Positions 8,323 to 18,327 are shown, counted from the stretch's first letter. The stretch: 34,589 nt of DNA from an uncultured Clostridia bacterium (GCA_947626305.1 CANQRP010000006.1:1-34589), one strand, 5' to 3'. Notes: a model not told the origin generated them from the sequence alone. Made by a program: numbers and translations.

Positions 8323-9021
8323 ATGGCAAAAGCGGAAAAGAAAAGGGTCGAAAAACAACCCGTGAAGCGGCTTCTCGCCATATGGAGCGACAAGGTGCAA
8401 CGCGTCTTTGTTTCTTCGACCCTTTCCCTCATCGCGACGGTCGCGTTTGCGGGCTACAATCTGTTTCTGTGGCTTACTTGCGGTGCGGCGTGGAACATCG
8501 GCATCGCCGTTTACTATGTTCTGCTCGCCGGCATCCGAGCGCACGTCCTGCTCTCCGAACGAAGATTCCGACGCGCGGACCTGAGTGAAGAGCAACGGGA
8601 AGCCATCCGCAAAAAGATCTTTCTCACCCAAAGCGGAATGCTCTTTTGCATCGACCTCGCGCTGATCGTCCCCATCTCGCTCATGGTCATGCAGGAAAAA
8701 GAGGTCAACTATTCGCAGATCCCCGCGATCGCAACTGCGGCTTATACGACCTACAAGATCGTGATTTCGACGTGCAACTTCGTCAAAGACAGAAAAGAGC
8801 GGCATTGGAGCGTCAAAATATTCAAAACTTTGAATTTTGTGGACGCACTCGTCTCCGTGCTGTCCCTGCAATACATTCTGGTGATGACCTTCGGGGAGGG
8901 AGTGAAGGACACCATGCTGACGCTCTGCGCCACGACCACCTTTGCGATATGGGCGATGCTCATCGCCGTCTCCGTGTTTTCGCTCTGGAAGGCGATCAAG
9001 GAGAGGCGGAAGGGATCATAA
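8323..9021 (+). CDS. multi-pass membrane protein, function unknown
   Basis: 232 aa with several TM segments. Starts 4 bp after the upstream stop. Confidence 0.7.
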   Translation: MAKAEKKRVEKQPVKRLLAIWSDKVQRVFVSSTLSLIATVAFAGYNLFLWLTCGAAWNIGIAVYYVLLAGIRAHVLLSERRFRRADLSEEQREAIRKKIFLTQSGMLFCIDLALIVPISLMVMQEKEVNYSQIPAIATAAYTTYKIVISTCNFVKDRKERHWSVKIFKTLNFVDALVSVLSLQYILVMTFGEGVKDTMLTLCATTTFAIWAMLIAVSVFSLWKAIKERRKGS

Positions 9022-9360
9022 AAGTTCCAACCGCATGCCGACCACGCCGTAAATCCGTTGCTCCGCGGGAGAATAGTACGCTTCCATATCCCGGGGAGAA
9101 GCAAGCGGGAGGGTCTCCGCCGTGTAGCCGCATTCGAGGAGCGGAAGCGTGCGGTAGAGCGCCGCAAAGTCGGGAAAGACCTCTTTGCCCGACACTTTCG
9201 CCGTGAGCGTTTGCCCCGTGGCGTTGTTCGTAAACAATATTTCGTCGCCGATCCCGATCTTTCGGCGCTTTTCGTCATTGAGCCGCAACTCGAATTTTTT
9301 GCGTCCGCTTGCGATCATTGCAAAGGGCGCGGGGTCGAGCTTCATTTCGTGCCGCGTCAT
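9016..9360 (-). CDS. ASCH-domain protein
   Basis: MKLDPAPFAMIASGRKKFELRLNDEKRRKIGIGDEILFTN: typical ASCH N-terminus. Confidence 0.8.
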   Translation of the reverse strand: MTRHEMKLDPAPFAMIASGRKKFELRLNDEKRRKIGIGDEILFTNNATGQTLTAKVSGKEVFPDFAALYRTLPLLECGYTAETLPLASPRDMEAYYSPAEQRIYGVVGMRLELL

Positions 9361-9372
9361 TTTCCGTCCCCT

Positions 9373-9900
9373 CTACCATTCATATTCTTCGATCATGCCG
9401 TTGGGTTGGGAGTAGGCGTAAAATTCCTCGTCCGTCATCTGCTTGAAATAACTGCGGATGATCCTGCACGCGCTCCCGTGGGAGACGACGAAAAGATTTT
9501 CCGTATATTTCTTCTTTATCTCGTCGAGAAAGGCATACACGCGCGCAGCGACTTGCAGGTTGGATTCGCCGCCGGGATATCGCAATGCCAAAGAATAGCG
9601 ATAGCGCTTCCCCTCGGGCGCCTCCACGCTCCTTCCCTCGAATACGCCGAAGTCCCGTTCCTTTAAGCGGTCGTCGAAGAAAATGGGAAGATCGCGCTCC
9701 CCCACGACCGCCCGCGCCGTCTCTTTTGCGCGCAAGAGGGGCGAAGAAAACAGTGCTCCGAAGGAATACGACTCAGCCTTTTCGGTGAGCGCCCTCGCCT
9801 CCGCCTCCCCGCGCGGAGAGAGCGGGATGTCGCTGCGCCCGCAATAAATTTTTTCTTCACTGCACACGGTGCTACAATGCCGCACAACATAAAGTTTCAT
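9373..9900 (-). CDS. histidine phosphatase family (phosphoglycerate-mutase-like) protein
   Basis: MKLYVVRHCST...GRSDIPLSPRGEAEARAL, FSSPLLRAKETA, ERDFGVFEG, VVSHGSACRII. Confidence 0.88.
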   Translation of the reverse strand: MKLYVVRHCSTVCSEEKIYCGRSDIPLSPRGEAEARALTEKAESYSFGALFSSPLLRAKETARAVVGERDLPIFFDDRLKERDFGVFEGRSVEAPEGKRYRYSLALRYPGGESNLQVAARVYAFLDEIKKKYTENLFVVSHGSACRIIRSYFKQMTDEEFYAYSQPNGMIEEYEW

Positions 9901-9925
9901 AGTTCCTCTTTTTGCCGCGGCGGTT

Positions 9926-10612
9926 TCAGAATTGTGTTTTTACCACCCGCTTTCCGTCCGAGCCGTCTAAAAGCCATACTTTTCCGCCGCCCGAGAGGGT
10001 ACTTCGCGGCTCGCCGTTGACAAACTCCAACGCCGCGTCGTTTTCGAACCCCCATGCGCGGAGCTTGTTTTTGAGAACGATCCCGTCGAATTCCGCCGCC
10101 CGCTCGTTGTAGTGGGGGCAGGCGACGCCCTTCAACCATCCGAGCCCGGGATACATGGCGTATTCCCCCTCGACGACCGAATCGGAATACATCTCCTCAA
10201 ACCAGCAGATCGCCCCCGCCGAGAGCCCCGCAAGGAGCACGCCGCGCAAATAAGCCTCTTCGATGAGCGGGAGAAGCCCGCTTCTCTTCCAATGTTCGAG
10301 CATGAACACGGTGTTGCCGCCGCCGACATAGAGAAAGTCGGCTTTTTCGAACTTTTCCTTCATTTTTCCGAAGTCCCACTCCCTGTTTACGGTGAGCGCG
10401 ACATCCGTCTTTACCCCGTAAATGCCCGTATAGACTTTATGGAAGGTATTGTAGTAGGGCATGCAATCGTGGCTTGCCGTGGGAAGGAACAGCCCACACG
10501 GGCGTCGCTCCCCCGCCGCTTTCTTCGCTTCCGCGGCGATGGAGGCGTCGATTTCGAGCGTCTCTTTGCTTTTGAGTTCTCCCCCGCCGATGGCGACAAT
10601 GCGTTTATCCAT
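9926..10612 (-). CDS. peptidase S51 (dipeptidase E-like) family protein
   Basis: IVAIGGGEL, FLYVGGGNTVFML, nucleophile GLSAGAICWFE. Confidence 0.87.
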   Translation of the reverse strand: MDKRIVAIGGGELKSKETLEIDASIAAEAKKAAGERRPCGLFLPTASHDCMPYYNTFHKVYTGIYGVKTDVALTVNREWDFGKMKEKFEKADFLYVGGGNTVFMLEHWKRSGLLPLIEEAYLRGVLLAGLSAGAICWFEEMYSDSVVEGEYAMYPGLGWLKGVACPHYNERAAEFDGIVLKNKLRAWGFENDAALEFVNGEPRSTLSGGGKVWLLDGSDGKRVVKTQF

Positions 10613-11450
10613 TCTTCTGTTCGAGTTCCTCCGTCTCTTTGTGCAATTCCGCTTCGTCCGCGGCGGAAATGCCCACGGTCCGATCCACGGGCAAAGAGAA
10701 GATCACGCCGCCCGCCTCCGTTTTTAAGCCGACGTTTTCGGAGAGTGCGCGCATGATGGCAAGTTTGCTCTCCCGCTTGGCGAGAATGAGTAAAATTTCC
10801 TGCTCCCGCGCGAGCGTGATGCCGATGAACTGCTCCGCTTTGTCGTTTTCGAGGGCGCGTGCCCGCAGAATGGTGCCGCCCGCGGCGCCTGCCGAGCGCG
10901 CCGCTTCCATCGCCTCGTCCACTCTGCCCGCTTCCACCGCGGCTACAATGAGGTCGTATTTTCTTTCCTGATTCGTCATCGTCTTTTTTCCCTCCGCCGT
11001 TTTGTTTGTCGCCGCTTTCAAAAGTCCGTTCGCCGTGATCTCGGAGATCCCCGTCAGGGGGACGGTGAATGAGATCCCCTTCCCGACAAGATAGAGCGCC
11101 ATTTTCGCATGGAGCACCCGCATGATCGCATCTTCATCGCTCTCCGGGATGAGGGAGACGACGACCGCCTTCGTGCTCTCGCCGATCCCCAAATAGTCCA
11201 AAAGTTGCGAGCGCGCGGTCCCCGTGCCCGCAAAGGTGAACGAGAGCGCGACGGATACGTCGTCCAGGATCTCTTTGAAGTTCCCTTCGTCGGAGGGGTT
11301 CACCACGCCGAACAGCAATTTGACCCGCCCCGGCTTTTTGGGCGCAGGGGGCTTGACGCCGATCTTCCCGCCCACTTTTTCGCCCGCCGCCAAAAAGGTA
11401 TGAACGATCTGTGCGGCGGGATTGTTCTTTGTGTCGTGTTTCTCGCTCAT
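10605..11450 (-). CDS. tandem PII-like (nitrogen-regulatory P-II superfamily) protein
   Basis: Two related halves: RVKLLFGVVNPSDEGNFKEILDDVSVALSFTFAGTGTARSQLLDYLGIGESTKAVVVSLIPE and KYDLIVAAVEAGRVDEAMEAARSAGAAGGTILRARAL...GITLAREQEILLILAKRE. Gene overlaps both neighbours. Confidence 0.75.
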   Translation of the reverse strand: MSEKHDTKNNPAAQIVHTFLAAGEKVGGKIGVKPPAPKKPGRVKLLFGVVNPSDEGNFKEILDDVSVALSFTFAGTGTARSQLLDYLGIGESTKAVVVSLIPESDEDAIMRVLHAKMALYLVGKGISFTVPLTGISEITANGLLKAATNKTAEGKKTMTNQERKYDLIVAAVEAGRVDEAMEAARSAGAAGGTILRARALENDKAEQFIGITLAREQEILLILAKRESKLAIMRALSENVGLKTEAGGVIFSLPVDRTVGISAADEAELHKETEELEQKNG

Positions 11451-12991
11451 GCGTCCACCTCATATTCGAGGATCCGATCCTCCACGGAGAGAAAGTTTCG
11501 CCGGATGCGGCGGGTCTTGCGCTGATAGACGATCCCCAAGATCTGAATGGAGATCAGCGGAGTGAGCGCGACGAACGCCACACAGCCGAATGCCTGCGTC
11601 ATGATGTTCGCCGTACTGCCGCCGCTCAGCGTATAGCACGCCCCCACCGCGAGCGGGAGGACAAAGGAGGAGACCATGGCGCCGCTCGCCACGCCGCCCG
11701 AGTCGAATGCAATGCCCGTAAACATGGGCGGGGTGAAGAATGTGAGAACGAGAGCGAGCGCATAGCCGGGCAGCAGGATATACATGATATTGATCCCCGT
11801 CAGAATGCGCAGCATGGCGAGCCCGAGGGAGATGCAAACGCCCGCGCAGAGCCCCCTCTTCATGGACTTTGCGCCGATCGCGCCCGCGGAAATGCGCTCC
11901 ACCTGCTTATTGAGCACGTGAACGGCAGGTTCCGCAGCCACCACAAAATAGCCGATGAGCATGCCCACGGGGATGAGCAACCACCCTCCCCAAAGGTTTG
12001 CGAGCTGCTCTCCGATGGCTCTGCCGACGGGCATAAAGCCGACGTTCGCCCCCGTCAAAAAGAGCGCGAGCCCCAAAAACGTATAGGCAAACCCGACGAA
12101 AATGCGCACCATCTGGCGTTTTCGAAAGGCGCGGGTGAAGAGTTCGAACCCGAGGAAGAACAGGAGCACGGGAGTGAGGGCAATGAGAACTTCGGTGGAA
12201 TAATCGGAAAAGCCTTTCAGATAGAGAAAGAGCATTCCGTAGGTATTGGCGGGAAGATCGGGCTCCGCGTTGTAGGGGTAATCGAGACCGCCGATCTGAA
12301 ACACGATGCCGAGGGTCAGAACGGCGATGATGGGTCCCACGCTCGAAAGCGCAACGAGTCCGAAGGAATCCGCCTGTCCCTTTTCGTCGCTTCGGATGGA
12401 GGCGACGCCGACGCCGAGCGACATGATGAAGGGCACCGTCATCGGTCCCGTCGTGACGCCGCCCGCATCGAACGACACCGCCCAAAAATCGGGCGAGACG
12501 AAGATGCTCAGCACGAATGCCATCACGTAAAATCCGATGAGCAGAATGCTCAAACGGATATGGAATACGATGCGGAGCATGGCAAACATGAGAAAGACGC
12601 CCACGCCGACCGCCACCGTGAGAATGAGCAGATAGTTGCCGAGGACGGTGCGGTCGGACAGGCTCTTGACCTGCGCCGCGAGAATTTGAAGATCGGGCTC
12701 CGCGACGGTGACGATGATGCCGATGACAAAGGAGACGAGCGCGATCAACCAGATCTTGCGGGAATGCGTGATGGAAGAGCCGATCTTTTCGCCGATGACG
12801 AGCATGGACATATCCGCGCCCAAGGTAAAACAGCCCATCCCGAAGATGAGCAAAAAGACGCCCACGACGAAGAGGATGAAAACGCCCGCATCCAACGGCG
12901 CCACCGTGAGCGAGAGCGCCGCGATGATGAGGGCGATCGGCAGGATCGAGGTGAGCGATTCCACAATTTTTTCTTTGAGTGCCAACGTCAT
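11447..12991 (-). CDS. DUF1538-type membrane protein, two internal repeats (UmpA/B-like putative cation/proton antiporter)
   Basis: Repeated motif FDAGGVTTGPMTVPFIMSLGVGV / FDSGGVASGAMVSSFVLPLAVGA. About 12+ TM segments. Confidence 0.8.
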   Translation of the reverse strand: MTLALKEKIVESLTSILPIALIIAALSLTVAPLDAGVFILFVVGVFLLIFGMGCFTLGADMSMLVIGEKIGSSITHSRKIWLIALVSFVIGIIVTVAEPDLQILAAQVKSLSDRTVLGNYLLILTVAVGVGVFLMFAMLRIVFHIRLSILLIGFYVMAFVLSIFVSPDFWAVSFDAGGVTTGPMTVPFIMSLGVGVASIRSDEKGQADSFGLVALSSVGPIIAVLTLGIVFQIGGLDYPYNAEPDLPANTYGMLFLYLKGFSDYSTEVLIALTPVLLFFLGFELFTRAFRKRQMVRIFVGFAYTFLGLALFLTGANVGFMPVGRAIGEQLANLWGGWLLIPVGMLIGYFVVAAEPAVHVLNKQVERISAGAIGAKSMKRGLCAGVCISLGLAMLRILTGINIMYILLPGYALALVLTFFTPPMFTGIAFDSGGVASGAMVSSFVLPLAVGACYTLSGGSTANIMTQAFGCVAFVALTPLISIQILGIVYQRKTRRIRRNFLSVEDRILEYEVDA

Positions 12992-12992
12992 T

Positions 12993-13445
12993 TTACTTCA
13001 TGTACTTCTTTTCGATCGCCGCGATCTTATCGATGCGGCGTTGATGTTTTTCAAGCCCCGAAAACTCCGTTTCGAGAAAGGTCTTGGCGATGTTCAGCCC
13101 GAGATTTACGCCGACGATTCCCCCGCCGAGGGCGAGCACGTTGGCATTGTTGTGTTCGCGGGTAAGACGGGCGCAGGTCTCGTCCGTGCAGAGCGCGCAT
13201 CGGATCCCGGGCACCTTGTTGGCGGCAATGGAGATCCCGATGCCCGTGGTGCAGACGAAAATACCGCGGTCGCACTCCCCTTTCGCAACCGCTTCCGCGC
13301 CGCGGAGGGCGAAGTCGGGATAGTCGCACGAACAGTCGGTCGTCGTGCCGAAATCCACCGCCTCGTAGCCGTTGGCGGCAAGATACTCCGCGATCTTGTT
13401 TTTGAGGGCAAGTCCCCCGTGATCGCATGCAAGCGCAATTTTCAT
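12993..13445 (-). CDS. rpiB: ribose-5-phosphate isomerase B (RpiB/LacAB family)
   Basis: MKIALACDHGGLALKNKI, CDRGIFVCTTGIGISIAANKVPGIRCALC. Confidence 0.93.
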   Translation of the reverse strand: MKIALACDHGGLALKNKIAEYLAANGYEAVDFGTTTDCSCDYPDFALRGAEAVAKGECDRGIFVCTTGIGISIAANKVPGIRCALCTDETCARLTREHNNANVLALGGGIVGVNLGLNIAKTFLETEFSGLEKHQRRIDKIAAIEKKYMK

Positions 13446-13460
13446 GATCATTCTCCTGTT

Positions 13461-13937
13461 TTATTTCGTTCCGCTCTCTGAGGTCGGGCAATAGCGCTCG
13501 ATGATGAGCGGCAGACATTCCCGGATGCGGCGCAGAGTCACGCGGTATACGTCGATATCCTGCCCGTAGGGGTCGGGGATCTCCCTGCCGCACAGCAGCG
13601 GAAAACTCGTGACATTGGGATATTTATCGAGCGCAAGGCGGTGCCGTTCCGTCATACAGACGACGAGATACGCCCCGCGCACCGTTTTTTCGGTGAGCTG
13701 CTTCGGCTTGAAACTCTTATTCACCGAGATCTTCGCCTCCGAAAGCGCCTGTGCGCTGTGCGGGGAGAGCACGCTCCCCGCCTCCACGTTCAATCCCGCG
13801 GAACTCACCTGATAGCCCGAAATTTTGCGGCGGCGGAGCTCCTTCCGAAGCGCCGCTTCCGCCATGGGCGAACGGCAGGTATTCCCCGTGCAGACGAAGA
13901 CGATCTTTTTTTTAGGTTCAGCTTTCTTTTGTTCCAT
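13461..13937 (-). CDS. low-molecular-weight protein phosphatase, YwlE-like (possible protein-arginine phosphatase)
   Basis: P-loop VCTGNTCRSPMAEA with the Thr seen in YwlE, and the DPYGQ general-acid motif. Syntenic with tsaC and rpiB. Confidence 0.85.
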   Translation of the reverse strand: MEQKKAEPKKKIVFVCTGNTCRSPMAEAALRKELRRRKISGYQVSSAGLNVEAGSVLSPHSAQALSEAKISVNKSFKPKQLTEKTVRGAYLVVCMTERHRLALDKYPNVTSFPLLCGREIPDPYGQDIDVYRVTLRRIRECLPLIIERYCPTSESGTK

Positions 13938-14928
13938 GTTCCACCCCGAAGGCGCGCTTCATGCGGTTCATGACCCCCGCCATGACGCCTCCTTTTTCCC
14001 GCGGCTCGATGCCGATGAGCAGCGTTGCCTGCTGTTCGCCCTTGCGCAAAAGCGCATACAGCCGCCGCGCCATTTCTTCGGGCGTCCTCCCCAAGTCGAG
14101 CGTGCGAAAGCCTTGCAAGAGCGCGCAGACTTCGCTCTCGCACAAAAAGCAGGGCGCGCCGCACGCTTCCTCCTCCCGGTAGCAAGCGACCGCTTTTTCG
14201 AGCTCTTCGCGCGGAAAGTACGCCGTTTTGCAGCGGGGAGAATAATGCTTATACGCCATGCCGGGGCTTTTGGGGCGTTCCCCCGATTTCGCGTGGTACA
14301 CCCCGCACTCCCCCACCGCTTCCACGATCATCTCCCGCGTGACGAGCCCTTCGCGCAAGATCTGCGGGATGTCTCCCGTGCAGTCCAAAACGGTACTCTC
14401 GATGCCGCTGCTGCAAGCCCCGCCGTCGAGAATGAGGGGGATCTTGCCGTTGAAATCGTCGAAGACGTGCCGTGCGGTGACGGGCGAGACATGCTTGGAG
14501 AGGTTGGCGCTCGGCGCCGCGATCGGCAGGTCCGCCGCCTTCAAAAACGCCTGTGCCGTCGGCGAAGAGGGCACGCGGATCGCGAGGGTATCGAGCCCGC
14601 AGGAGACGTATTTCGACACCTTTCCCGTCGACGGATACACCATCGTCAAAGGTCCGGGCAGAAAGGCGCGCCGAAGCGCCGCGGCATAGGGCGGCTCCCC
14701 GTCGATGAGAGGGGAAATGTCATAGTCCTTATGGACGTGCACGATGAGCGGATTGTCGGCGGGGCGCCCTTTGAGCGCAAAAATTTTGAGCACCGCTTCA
14801 TCCGAAAGGGCGTTCGCGCCCAACCCGTATACCGTTTCGGTGTGAAAGGCGACGACTTCGCCCGCCTCGATCAATGTTTTTGCCCGATCGAGCCACCCGC
14901 GCGAGCGGCTCACGATGTTTGTTTCCAT
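13918..14928 (-). CDS. tsaC: L-threonylcarbamoyladenylate synthase (Sua5/YwlC type)
   Basis: GEVVAFHTETVYGLGANA, KGRPADNPLIVHV, SPGMAYKHYSP (Sua5 domain). Confidence 0.93.
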   Translation of the reverse strand: METNIVSRSRGWLDRAKTLIEAGEVVAFHTETVYGLGANALSDEAVLKIFALKGRPADNPLIVHVHKDYDISPLIDGEPPYAAALRRAFLPGPLTMVYPSTGKVSKYVSCGLDTLAIRVPSSPTAQAFLKAADLPIAAPSANLSKHVSPVTARHVFDDFNGKIPLILDGGACSSGIESTVLDCTGDIPQILREGLVTREMIVEAVGECGVYHAKSGERPKSPGMAYKHYSPRCKTAYFPREELEKAVACYREEEACGAPCFLCESEVCALLQGFRTLDLGRTPEEMARRLYALLRKGEQQATLLIGIEPREKGGVMAGVMNRMKRAFGVEHGTKES

Positions 14929-14930
14929 GA

Positions 14931-16382
14931 TCAATCAAACGGGAGATCGTCGGTCGGCTCGGCGGGAGCGGACAGTTCGGCGTCCTCCGGCGTCATAAAG
15001 TCGGGTTTCTTCTTGATGTATTGCGGTTCCTCGTCCGAGACGCCCTGCGCGTCGACGTCGATGAACTTGGTGCTCTCGCCGATAAAGCGGAGCTGGATGC
15101 GCCCCGTTGCGCCGTTTCTGTGCTTGGCGATGACGAGTTCCGCCGCCCCCTTTACCACTTTTCCGCTTGCCATATCCTCGGGAGAGGCGCCCACATCGGG
15201 ACGGTTGATGAACATGACGATATCCGCGTCCTGTTCGATGGCGCCCGATTCGCGGAGATCGGAAAGCTGCGCCTCCTTCGTCTGGATGCGGCGGAGCTGG
15301 GAAAGCGCAATGACGGGAACATCCAATTCCTTTGCCATGATCTTGAGGGCGCGCGTGATGCTTGCGACCTCCTGTTGGCGGTTGAAGTCCCCGCCCGCGG
15401 GCGTCTCCGACCCCATGAGCTGGATGTAGTCGATCATCACGACGTCGAGCCTGCCCTCCGCGCTCTTCAATCTTCTGCACTTGGAGAGGATCTCCGCGGG
15501 CGTGACGACGGACGAATCGTCGATGAAAATTTTGCTCTTTTGCAGGCGGTCGCTTGCGGCGGCGAGATTTTTCCACTCTTTCGACGAAAGTTTGCCCGAA
15601 AGCCCCTTCTCCATGCTCACTTCCGCATAGGAGAAGAGCAACCTCTGCAAGATCTCGGTATAGGGCATTTCGAGCGAGAACACCGCGGCGACGTTGTGCC
15701 GTTTGAGGCAGGCGTATTCGACGATGTTCATGGCAAGAGAGGTCTTTCCCATGCCGGGGCGGGCGGCAATGATGACGAGATTCCCCTTTTGCAGCCCGTG
15801 GGTCATCTGGTCGAGCCGCTTGAATCCCGTTTCGAGCCCGCGGAAGGCGTTGGGATCGCTCTCGATCGCCTCGAGTTTGTTGATGACCGCCTGTACGGCA
15901 ATGCCGTCCGCAAGTCCCCGCAGGGTGGAATTGTCTTCCCGCTGCGAGACGTCGTAAACCTGTTTTTCGGCGTACTCGATCGCCTCCCGTTCCTCGGGCG
16001 ACCTCGTGCTGTTTTCCGCGATATTCTTTGCCGCACGGATGAGCGCGCGGTTCACGGAGTCGCGGCGCACGATTTCGAGATATTGGCGATAGTTGGCGGC
16101 GGAGGGAACGCCCTGCGCCAACCCGGTGATATAATCGAGCCCGCCCGCCTCCTCAGATCTTCCCTCCCGTTCGAGGTGGTCGCTGAGCGTAACGACATCG
16201 ACGGGTCGTCTCCCGCCGTACACCGCCTTCATGGCTCTCACGATCACGCGGTGAGACTCCTGGTAAAAGTCCTCCTCCCGCAGCGCTTCGAGCACGTCCG
16301 ATTGGATGCTTTCGTCGATGAGGATGCTTCCGAGCAGCGCCGATTCCGCGTCTAAATTGTGCGGCATTTGATTGTTTGGCAT
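14931..16382 (-). CDS. dnaB: replicative DNA helicase DnaB
   Basis: MPHNLDAESALLGSILID, Walker A AARPGMGKTSLAMNI, VMIDYIQLM, SQLRR, DLRESGAIEQDADIV. Confidence 0.96.
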   Translation of the reverse strand: MPNNQMPHNLDAESALLGSILIDESIQSDVLEALREEDFYQESHRVIVRAMKAVYGGRRPVDVVTLSDHLEREGRSEEAGGLDYITGLAQGVPSAANYRQYLEIVRRDSVNRALIRAAKNIAENSTRSPEEREAIEYAEKQVYDVSQREDNSTLRGLADGIAVQAVINKLEAIESDPNAFRGLETGFKRLDQMTHGLQKGNLVIIAARPGMGKTSLAMNIVEYACLKRHNVAAVFSLEMPYTEILQRLLFSYAEVSMEKGLSGKLSSKEWKNLAAASDRLQKSKIFIDDSSVVTPAEILSKCRRLKSAEGRLDVVMIDYIQLMGSETPAGGDFNRQQEVASITRALKIMAKELDVPVIALSQLRRIQTKEAQLSDLRESGAIEQDADIVMFINRPDVGASPEDMASGKVVKGAAELVIAKHRNGATGRIQLRFIGESTKFIDVDAQGVSDEEPQYIKKKPDFMTPEDAELSAPAEPTDDLPFD

Positions 16383-16440
16383 ATGTTCTCCCAAAAGACA
16401 AGTATTCGTCAGACCGTTCGGGTCCGAAAAAGGCGGTCGC

Positions 16441-18210
16441 CTATTTGATGCTTTCGAATTCGCCGAGCGCTTCTTCGAACTCCTTCATGGCGGCAAGGAA
16501 GGTCCCCTCCTCGGTGAGGTCCGCTCCTGCGATCTTCAAGAGGGACACGGGGTCGGTGGAACAGCCGCCCGACAGGAACTTGAAATAGTTCTTCACCGCG
16601 GGTTCCCCTTCCGCAAGGATCTTGTCTGCGATGCAAATGGCGGCGGTGATGCCCGTTGCATATTTGTACACATAGAAGGAACGGTAGAAATGCGGGATGC
16701 GCGCCCACTCGATGGCGATGTTGTCGTCATGGACGACCGCTTCGCCGTAATACTTTTCGTTGAGCGAGCGGTAGAGCTCGGTGAGGTTATCTTTGTTGAG
16801 CGGCTCCCCGCCCTCCGCCATGGCATGCGCCTTCTCTTCGAATTCGGCGAACTGGGTCTGGCGGAACAGCGTTGTGCGGATCATGTCGATGAAATAGTTG
16901 AGAAGATACTTCCTGAGCTGTTTTTCCTGCGTGGTTTTGAGCAGATATTTGAGCAGGAGCACCTCGTTGACCGTGCTGGCGACTTCCGCTACGAAAATTT
17001 TGTAGTCCGACTTTGCGTACGGCTGACAGCTGTTGGAGAAGTAGGAGTGGATGGAGTGCCCCATTTCATGCGCAATGGTGAATACGTCGTGCGCGGTCTT
17101 CTGATAGTTGAGCAGAACAAACGGATGGTTGCCGTAGATGCCGATGGAATAGGCGCCGCTCCGCTTGCCCTCCGTCTCGCAGACGTCGATCCAGCGTTCG
17201 TCTCTGCCGCGGCGGAGGAGCGCGTTGTATTCCTCGCCGAGGGGAGCAAGTCCTTTGAGCACGAGGTCGTATGCCTCTTCATAGGAGAGTCTGAGTTCGG
17301 CGTCCTCCACAAGGGAGGGATAGATGTCGTACATATACATCGTGTCGAGCCCCATGAGCTTCTTGCGGAGGGCGATGTAGCGGTGCATGACGGGGGTGTA
17401 GTCGCCGACGACCTTGACGAGATTGTCGTACACGCTGCGGTCGACGTCCTCTTCGAAAAACGCCATTTCGAGGCAGGAGCGGTACCCGCGCACCTTCTGG
17501 TAGAACATATCCTTTTTGACGTTGCCGAAGTAGGTCGTCGCCAAAGTGTTGATGATGTTGCGGTAGGCGGAATAGTAGAGTTCGTACGCCTCCTTGCGCT
17601 TTGCGCGGTCTTTTCCGTTGAGGATGACGGAATAAAGTCCGTGCGAGAGGCGCACTTTCTTGCCTTCGTACTCGATTTCAGGCAGGTTGAGTTCGGCGTT
17701 GTCGAGCATTTCGAACACGTCGCCCGCGGTGGAGAGTGCCTCGCCCGTCTGCGCCAGGATGCGCTCCTCCTTTTCGGAGAGAACATGCTCCTTTTGCGCC
17801 TTGATGCGGGAGAGCATATAGTCGTGATCTTTGAGACGGGGGTCTGCGATGAAGGCTTCGAGCGCTTCGTCCGAAAGCGCGGTGAGCTCGGGAGTGACAA
17901 ACGCGGTCTCCTCGTCGAGGCGGGTGAAGAAGTTCATCACGCGGGCGATGTAAGCGTTGTATTTTGTCTCGCGGACATCTTCATCGTGCTTCATGAAGGC
18001 ATAGAGATACACCCGCATGGCGTCGATCACGAGCGCTTCTTCGACATCGAAGAAAGCAAGGAGTCCCTCCACGCTGCCGAGGGTGCCCTTGTATTTTGCG
18101 AAGTCCAATCTGCCTTCGAGCGCGGAGAAGGCGGCTTCCCACTCTTCGTCGCTTTCGAATACGTCCGAAACTTTCCATTTGTACTTTTCCTGTACGTCCT
18201 TTCTTTCCAT
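16441..18210 (-). CDS. pepF: oligoendopeptidase F (M3 family)
   Basis: HEMGHSIHSYFS zinc-protease motif, GAYSIGIYGNHPFVLLNYQ, overall PepF architecture. Confidence 0.94.
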   Translation of the reverse strand: MERKDVQEKYKWKVSDVFESDEEWEAAFSALEGRLDFAKYKGTLGSVEGLLAFFDVEEALVIDAMRVYLYAFMKHDEDVRETKYNAYIARVMNFFTRLDEETAFVTPELTALSDEALEAFIADPRLKDHDYMLSRIKAQKEHVLSEKEERILAQTGEALSTAGDVFEMLDNAELNLPEIEYEGKKVRLSHGLYSVILNGKDRAKRKEAYELYYSAYRNIINTLATTYFGNVKKDMFYQKVRGYRSCLEMAFFEEDVDRSVYDNLVKVVGDYTPVMHRYIALRKKLMGLDTMYMYDIYPSLVEDAELRLSYEEAYDLVLKGLAPLGEEYNALLRRGRDERWIDVCETEGKRSGAYSIGIYGNHPFVLLNYQKTAHDVFTIAHEMGHSIHSYFSNSCQPYAKSDYKIFVAEVASTVNEVLLLKYLLKTTQEKQLRKYLLNYFIDMIRTTLFRQTQFAEFEEKAHAMAEGGEPLNKDNLTELYRSLNEKYYGEAVVHDDNIAIEWARIPHFYRSFYVYKYATGITAAICIADKILAEGEPAVKNYFKFLSGGCSTDPVSLLKIAGADLTEEGTFLAAMKEFEEALGEFESIK

Positions 18211-18297
18211 TTTTTCTATTTCCTTTTTGAATTATTTTCGATTTTTCGATTTTTACGCGGCAGAAGTAGGAGGGTTATGAGGCACCTCCTCCCCTAC

Positions 18298-18327
18298 CCC
18301 TCCCCCGCGCGAATGCGCGGGGGAGGG
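18298..18327. repeat. perfect 13-bp hairpin with GAAT loop
   Basis: ccctcccccgcgc-gaat-gcgcgggggaggg. Confidence 0.9.

Noticed and set aside
11411-13165. 584-aa plus-strand ORF
   Set aside because: Antisense to the clear DUF1538 gene; composition is low-complexity His/Asp/Arg-rich, typical of shadow frames in GC-rich codon-biased DNA.
13825-15429. 534-aa plus-strand ORF
   Set aside because: Antisense to tsaC and dnaB; not supported by motifs.
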